Shown here in pieces: positions 35,230-47,100 of a stretch of 64,000 nucleotides of DNA. This stretch comes from Pelodera strongyloides (lineage: Eukaryota > Nematoda > Chromadorea > Rhabditida > Rhabditidae), in contig JAANDG010000131.1 in assembly GCA_036852015.1 (NCBI GenBank), positions 103,501-167,500 on the forward strand, written 5' to 3'. The translations under genes and the position numbers were made by a program. Each line of letters opens with the position of its first letter. Position 1 is the stretch's first letter. A model generated the notes under the pieces. The model worked only from the letters and a program-made list of their open reading frames with translations, did not search any database and was not told where the DNA came from.

Positions 35230-37614
35230 CTACTCGGCCTTAGTCTTCTTCTCACCAGACTGTGCTGTAAAGGTGAATACCAGACATGACAAGATTGTCA
35301 ATACAGTAAACATTAGTACAATATTAGTAGTACTTCGATTCCCCACAGGCACCACTGCAACAGGAGCAACTGTCTTGAGTACAGTAGGCACGGCGATCCA
35401 TGCGGGACTATTTGTTGGGATTCCTAAATTGTGCTTGAGTATTTCCAGCGGGAGGCAGCTGATAAACTGATGAATTTGCACGGATGTGCTGCTCAAATTA
35501 TGCGGGAAACTGGTGCGCGGCGACTTTTGGAACTATGCCGATGGTATCAAACAAGCCAACGTTGGGCGTAAGGTTCGTGAAAGGTTCGTCAACCCTCACA
35601 ATCATCGCACCCCAATTCCGGCTCCACTACTCTGCTTCAGCGCACCTTTTTTGCGCGGATGCAGCGAAATGTCTCGCGGTGGTAGGATTCAATCATTTAA
35701 AAACGAAACTCTCACCTAAGCTTCTCAGGAGTCTGTGATTGGCGACACAGTCCTTCAGGTTTTCAACTTTAAAGTTTTCAGGGCAGTCGAGTAGTATCTG
35801 AGGTGCTGAGAACGGCACCTTGGCGTCGGATCCTAAATTTGCATAAATTTACATAGCATAGTTAGTGATAATAGCAAATGAGTTAGTCCCGCCCGCGCTT
35901 TTCCTTCATATAAGCCGCTTGTCAGCGTGGTAAAATGACTAACAGTCTAACAGCGCTCTCTTCCCAATGGTTAGAGCGATAGCCTACTTTCTACCGTCTG
36001 CGAACACGTCGTCCTCTCTCGCTTCCACGCTTTCCATGAAAAACCCAAAACATTTGCGCAGTTTCAGTAAGTTCAAACCTGGCAGCTCTGAAGCAGCATG
36101 ATATCGTAGGCGCACCGGTAGAGTGAATGTGTCCTCGATGAGAAAAGTTTTTCTGAAAATAAGGGACAATTATCCAATTATCAAGCTCTTAGGTCTTCCA
36201 GTTAGCATGAAGCCCGTTTATATTAGCAATTACCCACCTGTAAACCTTTTTCGGCGACACAAACACAGTATGCTCCTTAGAATTCTCAGCGGTAGCCTCA
36301 ATATCGAAGTAGTGTGGAGAATAGAAATTGTGAAGCGGTAGCGAAGAGTTGACACTATAAAGCGATATTGTTGAGGACAGTTTTCGAGTAACATTCGTCA
36401 CCAAAAGGTCGCCAAGTGGTCTTTAGGACTTAGGACCGCGGAAAACTCGAAAATGTCGCCAAATGGTCCCCCTCGTTTCCAATGTACTGCAAGTTCAAAG
36501 GTTGCCGAGGCCGGTTTAGTTACCCAATTTTGAGGTGGTTCATTAATTTGACCTTATGCATGCCCCTCACCCTAAGATCTCACCTATCAATGTCAATATA
36601 GGCTCCTTTAGGAATTACAATCTGATATAGCAATGAGCATTCGGTGAATCTGGACAGAGAAGCGACTTTTATGGAAAGAACGAGTGATCGGTGAAGTCCA
36701 GCTCCCGTCAGCTGTAATTTGGAGTCATTACTAAAACGCTGGAAAGATACTGTAACATTTATCTCTTCTCTCTCTCTCTCTCCCTCTCTCTCCCTATTGT
36801 GTGAGAAAATCTTTGATAACTTAAAGGAGGAGGCGCACGAGATCTAAGCGTACCATTTATTTATTCTTATCGATAGATGACGGCATTTGCTTCCAATAAA
36901 CATGCCTTACTATGCAAAAACTTTTAATTAGAAGGAATAAATCAGTATAATGCTCAGGATTTTATCTAAATTCTTGACCGTAGCCTTTGTGTCCCGAGGG
37001 TATCTGGCTCTTATTGTATGTGTCCCGAGGGTATCTAGCTATAGTTGCATCCTTCTTTTCTTATTTTGAGTCTCCCAGATACCCTCGGGACACACACAAT
37101 TACAAAGGCTACGGTCAAGAATTTAGATAAAATTTTGAGCATTATTCTGATTTATTCCTTCTAATTAAAAGCTTTTGCTTCGTAAGGCATCTTTCTTGGA
37201 ATCAAATGCCGTCATCTATCGATAAGAAGGAATAAATCGTACACTCATATCTCGCGCGCCTCCTCCTTTAACATCATATTATTTGCGACACTATAATTTA
37301 AAACTATATTCATAATTAATAAGAGTTATTGGATCAAGCAGCTAGGGCTAGGATAAAGGCATATAGTAACTATGTTTGCATGGGACAAATCAGCCTCTGG
37401 GTTTTGGGCTCAATGTTTCTATCGTAGGCAAATTTTGTGGGTAGCGGCTTTCTATATAAGATATAGGACTAAAAATAGACAAAAATAACACTTGAATTTT
37501 AGAATGAATTACCTTAATAGAAGCAGACTTTTCGGTCATTTCATCGAGCCATTTGCACGCAAACGCCCAAGACAAAGATGAGAAAAATAAACATAGCAAA
37601 ACAAGTTTTCTCAT
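35230..37614 (-). CDS. PIGX: PIG-X, GPI mannosyltransferase I subunit
   Basis: Six exons: 37513-37614, 36584-36738, 36238-36354, 36079-36152, 35716-35832, 35230-35423. All are in phase and give 252 aa, close to the roughly 258 aa of the human protein. A signal peptide (MRKLVLLCLFFSSLSWAFAC) is followed by a lumenal domain containing TGAGLHRSLVLSIKVAS, IPKGAYIDID, YFDIEA and LPVRLRYHAASELP, the PIG-X/PBN1 signature. One C-terminal helix (NIVLMFTVLTILSCLVFTFT) with a short charged tail gives type I ER membrane topology. In the family, PIG-X stabilises the catalytic PIG-M subunit, which adds the first mannose to GPI precursors. The bases just before the ATG (tgtttag|GT) resemble a 3' splice site, possibly for a spliced leader. 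It lies head-to-head with the MAGUK gene. The family call is from motif recognition. Confidence 0.87.
36821..37271. repeat. TTAA palindromic element (family 3), in a PIGX intron
   Basis: Begins TTAAAGGAGGAGGCGC and ends GCGCGCCTCCTCCTTTAA. Inner arms around taccctcgggacaca also pair. Copy A reads gataactgaacatcat where copy B has gataac-TTAA-element-TTAA-catcat, so the insertion postdates the duplication, or the site was lost cleanly from copy A. It sits in the first PIGX intron. Confidence 0.85.
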
Positions 37615-37907
37615 ACCTAAACATCATGATAAATATCGGCGGTAACAAATTTAAAAAAGGGGGGGGGGCTCACTTCGCGATTGTTAGTTTGCTTTCATTT
37701 GTAACAAGTATGAAAAAAATTCACTGTCAAAGATGGTACCAATATCAAATCTTAGGTCTTAGGGTCAAGTACTCGTTTAGATATACATCTATTGAACTAT
37801 TTGTGTCTCGCTTCGCTGAACATACAGTATGTGTTCGAGTAGGTAGACAGATGATAATAAATACGAGGAACTTGAATAATTTGCATAACGGAATGGATAA
37901 TTTTCTT

Positions 37908-38325
37908 AAGGGCCCGTTCGGGTTGCTCTTTCCGAAAGAGACAAAAACCCCGTTCGGGTTGGACCTTTCGGAAAGGATTTAATGCTTTGTGAAAGTGAAA
38001 AGTACAGTACACACTTTCCGTGAGCACTCAGGGGTTTTTATTTTTATTTGAATGTGCACGGTCTGCGCACTTGTGCACAATTTCGGAATTGTATTTTTTT
38101 TTCCGACCGCCGGCCTGCCCGCAGGCACATGACAGTACGTGCACAAGACCGGAAGGAAATGCACCGTGCGCAATTAAATCGATTCAAATCTTAAAACGAA
38201 AACCCCTGCGCGTTCACGGAAAGTGTGTACTGTACTTTTCGCTTTCACAAAGCATTAAATCCTTTCGGAAAGGTTCAACCCGAGCGGGGTTTTTGCCTCT
38301 TTCTCTTTCGGAAAGAGCATCGCAC
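37908..38325. repeat. Foldback element with tttccgaaag and tttcggaaag arms
   Basis: ccgttcgggttgctctttcc at the left is inverted at the right (ctctttcggaaagag). Inner arms tttaatgctttgtgaaagtg and ctttcacaaagcattaaat pair, as do the tacagtacacactttccgtg arms. It replaces 3.6 kb present in copy A. A relative is at 48480-48680. Confidence 0.75.
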
Positions 38326-38717
38326 AAAAAGCTTGAAGCTGGAGTAAACGAACAGCGCTCGATGGTCAAATTTACGTTTTGCATCAAATAATAATTTTGA
38401 ATTCCAATATGAGCTTTGATTAATTTTAATAAGCTTTTTGTGCAAATTTGTGCTATAATTTCTGTCATTTAGTTACACTGTATTATTCCAATTTCTTTAA
38501 TTTTCTTACTGTAAATGTATGAAAATAATTCAAATTGCGTGAAACAAAAAAAAACACATTCACCGCAAAATGACTGCCCGGATATTTCTTTCCAATTATA
38601 GATTACACATGAAAAAAAAATGTTGCCCGGATATTTTTTTCCAATTATAGATTACCCATGAATGAAAAAGACATATTCTAAATAAGAAAAAGAGAAATCT
38701 TGTTGAATTGCGTTATT

Positions 38718-38875
38718 TTAAAGCGAAATAGGCAAATGAGCACAAATTAGAATAGAATGCAAATGAACACAAATTAGAATAGAAACCCGATCTAAATTCG
38801 AGTAAATTAACATAAATCCGTAAGAATTCAGTTGTCCACGCTGCGTTTTAAAAACCGACCGGTATTTCGCCTTAA
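38718..38875. repeat. Palindromic MITE, family 1 (orthologue of 15015-15170)
   Basis: Same position, length and arm wear as in copy A. Both ends are TTAA. Confidence 0.8.
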
Positions 38876-40960
38876 AATAGTTTATGATTATTTTCATTCT
38901 ATATTCTCGTTTATTTATTTGCATTTTTAATAAAAATAAATCTGTATTTAATTAGCATAATAAACAAACAATTCCGTATTCAAATTTCGGATCAATGAAG
39001 AGTGAAGACCCTGTGTGGTTGTGAAATAGCACGCAATGTGCGGAGCCGCAGAGAAATCAAGTGTCATTCTGTACTGTGGGATTGTGTGCACACTGTAGAA
39101 AGGGAGGGTATAAAACGCGGTCCGCGGTCCTGCGGTCCGCGGTCCGCGGTCCGCGGTCCGCGGTCTGCGGTCTGCGGTCCGCGGTCCGCGGTCCACTTTG
39201 CAAATGGCACCGTGCTATAAAAAACCGCCCATGCGTTCGTTACCACAGTCACGCCCCAACTTACAAATTACTGTTGTTTGTATTTTTTTTCCAATTCATG
39301 TATAACGATTGATAATAATATAATGACTAATGCCCAGGAAAACTGTATTAATTGCCCAGACCACAGAAAACCGTCTGCAGGCGGTCGCCAAATGGTTTTC
39401 ACTGAAAAACCATTCGGTGATCTGTCACTGACCAAATGGTGACCAGGTAATGACGGGTTTCTAGGAAATTTGTTCGACAGGTCTTCAAGTGGGCACCAAA
39501 TGTTTTGGTTCCATGAAAAGTGGCGTTGGCTTAGAGGCTCACGTAAGAAAAATTTCCCCAATTTTCCTGAGAGAAAACTGCAAGATTATTCAAGCATGAC
39601 TGTGAAAACCGTCATTCATAGTATGCAGGATCGAGTTATTAGGTAATGAAGATCACAGCTAGACAACCGGTAGTGGTACTGTAACTATTATAAAAGTACT
39701 GTAACTTGGTAGTGCGTACCGCGTTTTTTATTTATTTTTCTTCATATATCCATATGTATAATTATAATCCCTAACATACACACACGAACACACGCGTACA
39801 CACGAAACTAATGTTAGTAGTAGCATGTGCAAGTGTAAACAACATAATTTATCTTCCCATATCTAATGAAAATCGAAATTAAATTCCTAATATATTGTGA
39901 CTGGGAAAATAATAAGCAGCTTAGTTCGGTTACTCCCAAATATATGTTCACGTTTGCAAAAAAAAATTTCCAAAGTAAAATAATACCATAGTCAAAAATA
40001 GTGTCTCCATTGACAAGAAAAAAACCTTCTCGTAGCGCAGTAACCTTGTTTAATCAGTTGAAACCCATTTGTTCGGCCGAAGTATTCTTCATCAAGCTTA
40101 CGAGAAGTCACACTCAATCTACTGTAGTCACACTCGATTTTTATCCCAAAACGATATTATTTGGTCTGTCTTACGATCACACTGTTCACAATGTTGTCGC
40201 TATGTAAAATGATCAAGTTCATTCACAATTTAGCACTGTAGAAATAACTAGCGGCGTCCCATCGCTTGCCATAACTATGTAATCGAGTGTATTTTGATGT
40301 AGAGGATACCCAACATAGCTATATCCATATGTATAATTATAATCCCTGGACAACGCACACACGAAACTAATGTTAGTAGCAGCATGTGCAAGTGTAAACA
40401 ACATAATTTAGTGTCAGGGAAGAGGAACATCTCTAAAATGTAGAGAACGACACTCCGACTCATCGGTATGTCAACCTGAGTACTCAGAGTCATCGGTGAG
40501 CCGCGCGCAAAAAAAAGTGTGTGCGCCGCAGGACGCGGCGCACTTTCTCTATTGTGTGTGAATGCCACATGGCGCACCAGCCGCGCCACTGAGGTGCACA
40601 TCTTGCATACCGCGTACCTGTCGCGCATCCCCTAAGAGACACTCCACAGGTGTGTCAACCGGAAATTGAACCTGTGCGCCCTCCTGTCCATGCATTTACT
40701 AAGGATACTCGGGTATTGCGCGGCGATACCCTGGCGCGAATATTTCATGCGGCGAATGATGAGCGTCTGTACGAGAATACTGAAGAAAATTGGTGCAGAA
40801 GCAGGCAGGTAAAAGTATGCGCGGCCACTCGCCACATATTCGCCAAGTTTCAACGAAAGGGTGCTCAGTGCACTCTCGGGAATCTAGTGATAGTCTGGCG
40901 AATACTAAGTCTCGACTCTCGGCTAATTTTTTCGCCGCGCGCTATAAAATATTCTCGTTG

Positions 40961-41398
40961 TTAAAGGATCGCAGTCACTACAAAATCATCATTTTGCTTC
41001 GAGTTTACTTGAATTTAGTAAAGAATAAAGAAAAATGCTTTACCAAAACCGAATAATTTGAATTCCAACTCAGGGAGTGAACAAGTAGAAAAGTAGTTCT
41101 ACTAAAATACCGCGGGATTATGAAACGTGTTCATACAGCTGCATCCCGATCGGGAGTATGCAAATTATCTCGGAAAATATCTGCATATTATATTTTTACA
41201 CATATTGCAAGGTTCTGCAGGCATATCACTACACGTTTCATATCCCACGGTAGTTAAGTAGAACTACTTTTCTACTTGTTCACCCCCTGAGTTGGAATTC
41301 AAATTATTCGTTTTGGTAAAGTATGTTTCTTTATTCTTTACTAAATACAAGTAAACTCGAAGCAAAATGATGATTTTGAAGTGACTGCGATCCTTTAA
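40961..41398. repeat. TTAA palindromic element (family 4), nested
   Basis: TTAAAGGATCGCAGTCACT at the left and AGTGACTGCGATCCTTTAA at the right. Nearly 200 bp of each arm is complementary, including gaattccaactcaggg and tagttctact. It could form a very long hairpin if transcribed. Confidence 0.85.
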
Positions 41399-43771
41399 AG
41401 GGTGCGCCGCGCCCCTGCGGCGGACGTGCGCGGCGATGGCGCTGCGGGAGGATGTTAGTAGGGTGGAATGCGCACTTCACAGTAACGTCTCTCGAAATGT
41501 CTTCTGTACAAGAAAATTTATCAGTTCTTTCACCGGACCTGATCCTTGTACATTATCTATGTAACTGAATGTGGTAAACTCTCTAGTTTACGCCTGCTTC
41601 TGGCTCAAACTATGAGAAACTATTTTTTGTTATAAGTATAAAGATTTTATAGTCACATATTGGCTCGTAGTCTCAACATCACCACACGAGTAACAACTGT
41701 CACTAGCTTTGTGTTGTGGTCATTCTTGTGTGCGCTACGGATAAAAGATGTGGATAAAATATGGATAAAAGATGTGGACATGTGTAATGATTTTATATAA
41801 AATACATTTATATAAAATACACATTATATTCAACAGATAATAATATGAGGGATGGGCGAGTCCTCGTATTATTACAATACGTAGTATATTTCTGCAGAAG
41901 TAAACAGACAACGTGCATTATTCCTGCCCTTTCTTTCTTTCTAATTGTACACTGGGGAAACTTCGCGTGGTGCAACTACCGCCTACCGGGCACCCTAGAT
42001 TGCGCCGCTCCGCTGTGGCGAACCCCTTCTTTGCGCCCCGGTGTCGCCAAGCTTCACGTTGCAATTATCTCTCTCTCTCTCTCTCTTTCTGTTTTTTTCC
42101 CTGTGAAATCTGTGACTCTTACTCCACTTCCGCTCCCTCTCAACTTTACGCGTCTGCAAATTCATTTCTCTCTCTCTTTATCTTTATTTTCTCCTCTCTT
42201 CCATCTCTCGCCTCTCTATCGTCTGCCTATTCTCTCGCTCTTTCTCTCCTTTTTCTCTCTTTCTCCGGCCCTTACCCATACTCCATACCCATACCCCATA
42301 CTGATTATGGAAACGAATAATTATGTGATTCTGGATTCTCGATGGCACTAATTGCACCACGCAAATTTGTTGTTGAAAGTTTGAAAGAACCCTTAGCAGA
42401 GAGATATACTCGTATCATAAGCTGACACAGCTTAAATGGTAGAGCGCTCGACTGTTACTTGAGAAGGGATGTGGCTCGAACCCTTTTTTTGTAGATTTTG
42501 TATGTTCCATTTGGATTTTGAGTTATCGAAATGTTGTGAAGGCTTTCTTTGTGATACACAAACAAACAAAATCCGTGACAAAACTGAGAGCCGATGAGTT
42601 GCGCGCCGCACCATTTCGGGAAACAAAATGCGCGCCGCAAAGGAATGGGAAACAAAATGCGCGCGGAATAGAAATGGCGCGCAAAGTGTTTCCCGAAAAG
42701 GTGCGGAAACTGGTGCGGCGCGCAACTTGCGCCCCGCACCATTTCCGCACCTTTTCGGCAACGTTTTTGAAAGCGAAAAGAAAAAGTTTCTGAAAAAGAA
42801 AAAGTATCTAACAAGAGTGTAGGGTTCGAATCCAACACGCTGCTTTCTTTTTGCAGTTGCTACTTTTCCCGCACCGTTTCCGCACCTTTTCGGCAACGGT
42901 TTGGGGGTGTTTCCCGCAACAGTTTGGGGGTGTTTCCCGCACCAAAACGGCAACCAGAGTCGGTGGAAAAACTTTTGCGGCGCGCATCAAATTCTTTTGC
43001 GGGAAACACCCCCAAACTGTTGCCGCGCGCAACTCTTGAGTTTCGTTGAAAGTCTTCTCCTTTATATCTTACCAGGCGGAAAACGCCGCCTGAGGCGGCT
43101 TTCCATCATAGAATGATTTCTTCCACACGCTAAGTTTCCTAATTGTCATGTAAGATTGAGAATACACCGCAGCACGCACGAAAATAGGGTATACTTATGA
43201 AATACTGTAACGTAGATGAAAATCTTTACGAATGAAGATTTTACAAGAGAATATTCTAACAATAAGGAGCCCAGGCACTCTTTTACGCTAACAAAAAAGT
43301 TTTACGTTCTGATTGAACGCAACGAAAATTAGAATATCTCAAGTCGCCTTTCGAGTGTAGAGGGAGAGAGGGAGCTCAGTTTTGCGGCAAGACAAACAGC
43401 CCCGACATAACTTTTCGGCTTGGGATAGCAACTTTTCGGCAATAGGAATGGCAACTTTTCAGCGGAGAATGCACATATGGGGAATGCCGTAGTCCGATCC
43501 CACCTCAAGTCATAATTTTATCCTGTTGCACACAAATACATTGCGTCAACAAAAACAGAAAAGGAAAATTTCAATATTTCTAAAGGGCTTTTCAGTTCGT
43601 TCTTAGGAGTCTCGCGTTTCGATAACTTGGCAAAGTACACAAATTTGGGTTAATTTAGACCTGTCCTCGGAGAAAAGAGTCGCATGATGCAAAACTATTG
43701 CAAAATTAATACTTATTCATTCGCGTTGCGGTTTACATGTAAAAATTCAGTTTCAACCGCGACGCAGGCTG
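41399..43771. other. Interior of the 4.75-kb element, no gene
   Basis: CT-rich tract at 42070-42260. From 42590 to 43040, gcgccgcacc, ttcggcaacg and gggggtgtttcccgca words recur in both orientations. Open frames here track these repeats and show no domain. Confidence 0.5.
42426..42495 (+). pseudogene. tRNA-like sequence (Asn-like anticodon loop)
   Basis: cagcttaaatggtagagc matches a D arm. ctcga-ctgttac-ttgag forms a 5-bp anticodon stem with a GTT anticodon. The T arm (gtggctcgaaccc) pairs poorly and is followed by a T run resembling a pol III terminator. Probably a pseudogene carried inside the 4.75-kb element. Confidence 0.4.
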
Positions 43772-44111
43772 ATGGACCGCGGACCGCGGACCGCAGACCG
43801 CGGACCGCGGACCGCAGACCGCAGGACCGCGGACCGCGTTTTATACCCTCCCTGTAGAAATCTACCGTAACATCACACAATTATTTCAAATTTTTCATCG
43901 CGCAAGATTTTTGTCCGATTCTTGCTGATTGTTGTTTTGTGTGTGTGAGAACAATCTGGGCTAATTTTGTTTGCTGAATATGAAGTTGTTCAGTTTTTGC
44001 CGTCTTTGTTCATCCGCTCTTTTCTAGGGTTTACACCGTTTATTACTATATTTGAAATGTATTTCAACCGTTACAGGACTTTGATCGTTCATATTAATAG
44101 CTGGCGGTTGA

Positions 44112-47100
44112 ATGAGTCGTGTGGACGCCGAGAAATGCACGTCCACGGAATTTTTACGAGCCTTTCAATCGATACTGGATAGCACAGCCGAAGAATCGAT
44201 TTCCGTGGCAAAAAGGTTTGGTTTAAACCGACTGCTGTATTTTGTTATTTCGTTATTTGTTGATGGTGCTGTCGCATCTTTTCATATTTTGAACTGTACG
44301 TTGGACGTTGTTTGTTTTCTAGCTTATTTTGGAAATGGATTTATAAGCACATGTGGAAGATTCGAGATTTTTTACAAAGTAATGATGTTTCTTTTCAGAA
44401 GTCTAGATCGTAAAGAATTGGATGAGTCAACTGTCTGCGCGTTGCACCAATTAATAACTTCCTGCGATCGTCAGTCCAGGTTTGCTAACATCTTGAGTCT
44501 TGAACCATGATAGTGAGAATTCGAATCACGAGTGCAATATGGATCTGGGCAACATTTGCTATGTTTATGTGTTGGTGTATAAAATAAAACATACTCAGTC
44601 CTTAAGTACCGGTATTATTAAGTGGAACTTTTATATTTGAGACTTATTTGCTGTTTATTCGTTGAAATGGTTGAAACCATGAACTACATAGTGTAGTGAT
44701 AATTTTTTTTAAATATATATTTTGAGTTTTAGTTCGACGGACGTCGTTGATTTGTGTGATGAGTTTATAACCGAATGGGAGAAGAGCGGTCATATATCGG
44801 CGGCCGTTCAACAGTTAAACGCCTTGCTCACGAGACCGCATATTCGAGTGAGAATGTTGAAAAATTGGAGATTTAGGATTTAGCTACCCTTTCTTTGATT
44901 TAAGGCGAAATACCGGCCGGTTTTTGAAACACATCGAGTACACCAACATTGTTATGCATCTTATGCAAATGAACATAAATTAGAAGGAAAAATCGAGCTA
45001 AATTCGAGCAAATCAGCATAAATACGTAATAATTCAGTTATCCACGATGCGTTTCAAAAACCGGCCGGTATTTCGCTTTAACTAACGGTCCGGTCGGTCC
45101 ACTTATCTCTTCTATCATTAATAGGCTCATAAATAGTGTTATGCAATTGTGTTTTGTTCAGTCATTAGTTGTTTCAGTCTCTGCCTTGCCTTTACTCTCC
45201 GCAAATCGAATAACTCTGCGACGAATGTTTTGTGCTTAGTGCTGTGACTGAAAAGATCCATGTATCTTACAGTCTTACATTTTACGGATTATTTTATTTC
45301 CTTCATTTCAGGGTCTTCTCTTAGCCGTGGCCGACATTAGCGCGGGTCGCTTTGTCCCACGACTTCCCGATATCCCTTTTGAGGTTGACGATGATGACGG
45401 AATAGCCGTGAAGATAGTGAAAATAGTCAGTTTTCTTTTCATTTTTTTAAGCGAAATACTGGCCGGTTTTTGAAACGCATCTTGTGCACCTGACCTGCAT
45501 TATTATGCAGCTCATGCAAATGAGCATAAGTTATAATAAAAACTCCAGCTAAATTCGAGTAAATTAGCATAATATAATACGTAACAACTCAGTTGGTTTA
45601 AGGTTTTTATCCCTCCCATTCGTCCCATTCAGTTGAGCATGCTCTTATCCGTTTTGTTGTGCTCCGGACCCATCCAAACAGCTCAATTATTCCTACAGTT
45701 AGTACTTTACCCTCTGTGAAGCCACGTTCCAACACGTACTTTTTGGTAGTAGTCCGTATTTCCGGAAACGACCATTTCATCCCATCCATCAAGCATTCTT
45801 ATAGGCTCGCCGTGATGAACCTCTCGGCGCCACGATAAAAAGAGATCAGGATGGCCGCGTGACAATTGCCCGGGTAATTGCTGGCGGGGTAGCAGATCGG
45901 ACGGCGTGTATATTGGTAAGTCCATTGGTTCGTGGCTCGATGTCGTTAGCTTTAGACAGACTAATAAAACGACATTTTGTATTTATAGCTATGTAAGCGT
46001 TTGAGTAGTACCTTCGGGTTGGCGCATAGAGAGACGCACAGGCGCATAACATCTTTAATCACATCTTTTACACTTCAAAAGCGTGCACCTTTATTCAAGG
46101 GTTAGGGTGGGACAATACAGTGTTTCAAAGTTTTCTTGTGTCATGTTCAGCATAGATCCTGAGCCTGTTACAAATATATATATATATATATATATATATG
46201 CTCCAGTAATTTCATTTTTGTGTAATTGTGCTTATTCTTGGGCTGCTCGGACGTGTCCTACTGCTCGTACGCTAATTGTTTTGGTAGTTTAAATTGTCCT
46301 GAAACATGGCGTTTCTCAGCGTCCTCTTTCGCGCGTAAATTAAATAAACAGTCGCTTTGCTACTTCCTTAATTTGTCTTTTGAGCTGTTAAAGCAAAATA
46401 CCGGCCGGTTTTTGAAACACATCGAATACACCAGCATTCGTATACAGCTTTTGCAAATTAACATAAATTTGAATAAAAAATTGAGCCAAATTCGAGTAAC
46501 TTTGCATAAATACATAAGAATTCAGCTGTCCACGATGCGTTTCAAGCACCGGCCGGTATTTCGCTTTAACTTTAATGTGCTTCGGTCATAAGTGAATAAG
46601 ACTTATCCACTTATCTCTTTATATATATGCCAAAGTGAATGCAAATAATACAAGGGACTTTATGGTAACCCTGTGAGCCAAATTTCATAAACTTTGCCTG
46701 TGATCGAAAAATTGGGGTACTGCACGAGCGGGAGCTGAACTCAGCGTCTTTGGATTACCGGTCGCGGTCCTCTGCGTTAAAGTCAACATTTATCGATTTA
46801 TCTCTTTATACCTTTATAGGAAGGCGATCGTGTGTTAGAGGTGAACGGCGTCAATGTTGCCGGTTTGGAGCCGAATGAGATACTCAAGTAAGTTATTAAT
46901 TTTTATTTTCCGGGTTTGACCTTATTTTGACTTGTATTTGCTTCGCGCTTTTCTATTTCGCTCTCATTTTCTACTAGTACTAGGCGTTCGCGTTCTCGTT
47001 CTATTCAAGTTTTCTGTAAATGTTGCACTGTTTCTCTCTCTCTCTCTCTCTAGTAGTCTATCTCTTTCTCTCTGTAGCTAATAAAGTTACGAGGTACGAT

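Larger units (their letters stand above)
39102..43852. mobile_element. 4.75-kb DNA transposon-like element with GGTCCGCG-repeat inverted ends
   Basis: Perfect inverted tips gggagggtataaaacgcgg continue for about 80-90 bp as GGTCCGCG or GGTCTGCG units at both ends (39102-39194, 43772-43852). Flanking 8-bp direct repeats tgtagaaa are at 39094-39101 and 43853-43860. Copy A has one tgtagaaa at the matching uninterrupted site (near 15394-15401), proving insertion with an 8-bp target duplication as in hAT- or P-type elements. The interior holds other repeats (39345-39560; 40961-41398; a tRNA-like sequence at 42426; GC-rich gcgccgcacc repeats at 42590-43030). No transposase was recognised in it, so it appears non-autonomous. 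Confidence 0.85.
34277..44622. repeat. Segmental duplication, copy B (intact genes)
   Basis: Matches copy A (7715 to about 16171). Copy B contains intact PIGX and the true 5' end of the MAGUK gene. Extra to copy B are the TTAA element 36821-37271, the foldback 37908-38325 and the 4.75-kb element 39102-43852. Copy A shows the empty sites for the first and last of these. Confidence 0.9.

Noticed and set aside
39102..39194. Regular GGTCCGCG repeats that could be mistaken for a CRISPR array
   Set aside because: There are no unique spacers, the repeats are contiguous, and they form the inverted end of a eukaryotic transposon.
41845..42351. 168-codon open frame in the 4.75-kb element
   Set aside because: Half of it is CT-tract translation and no domain or splice support exists.
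42432..42953. 173-codon minus-strand frame inside the 4.75-kb element
   Set aside because: It follows repeated gcgccgcacc and ttcggcaacg words that are open in several frames on both strands; no transposase motif is visible.
44467..44510. Reading the second MAGUK exon straight to its stop (FANILSLEP)
   Set aside because: A good donor at CCAG|gtttgc (44479) joins in phase to the L27 exon at 44733, which restores a complete domain.
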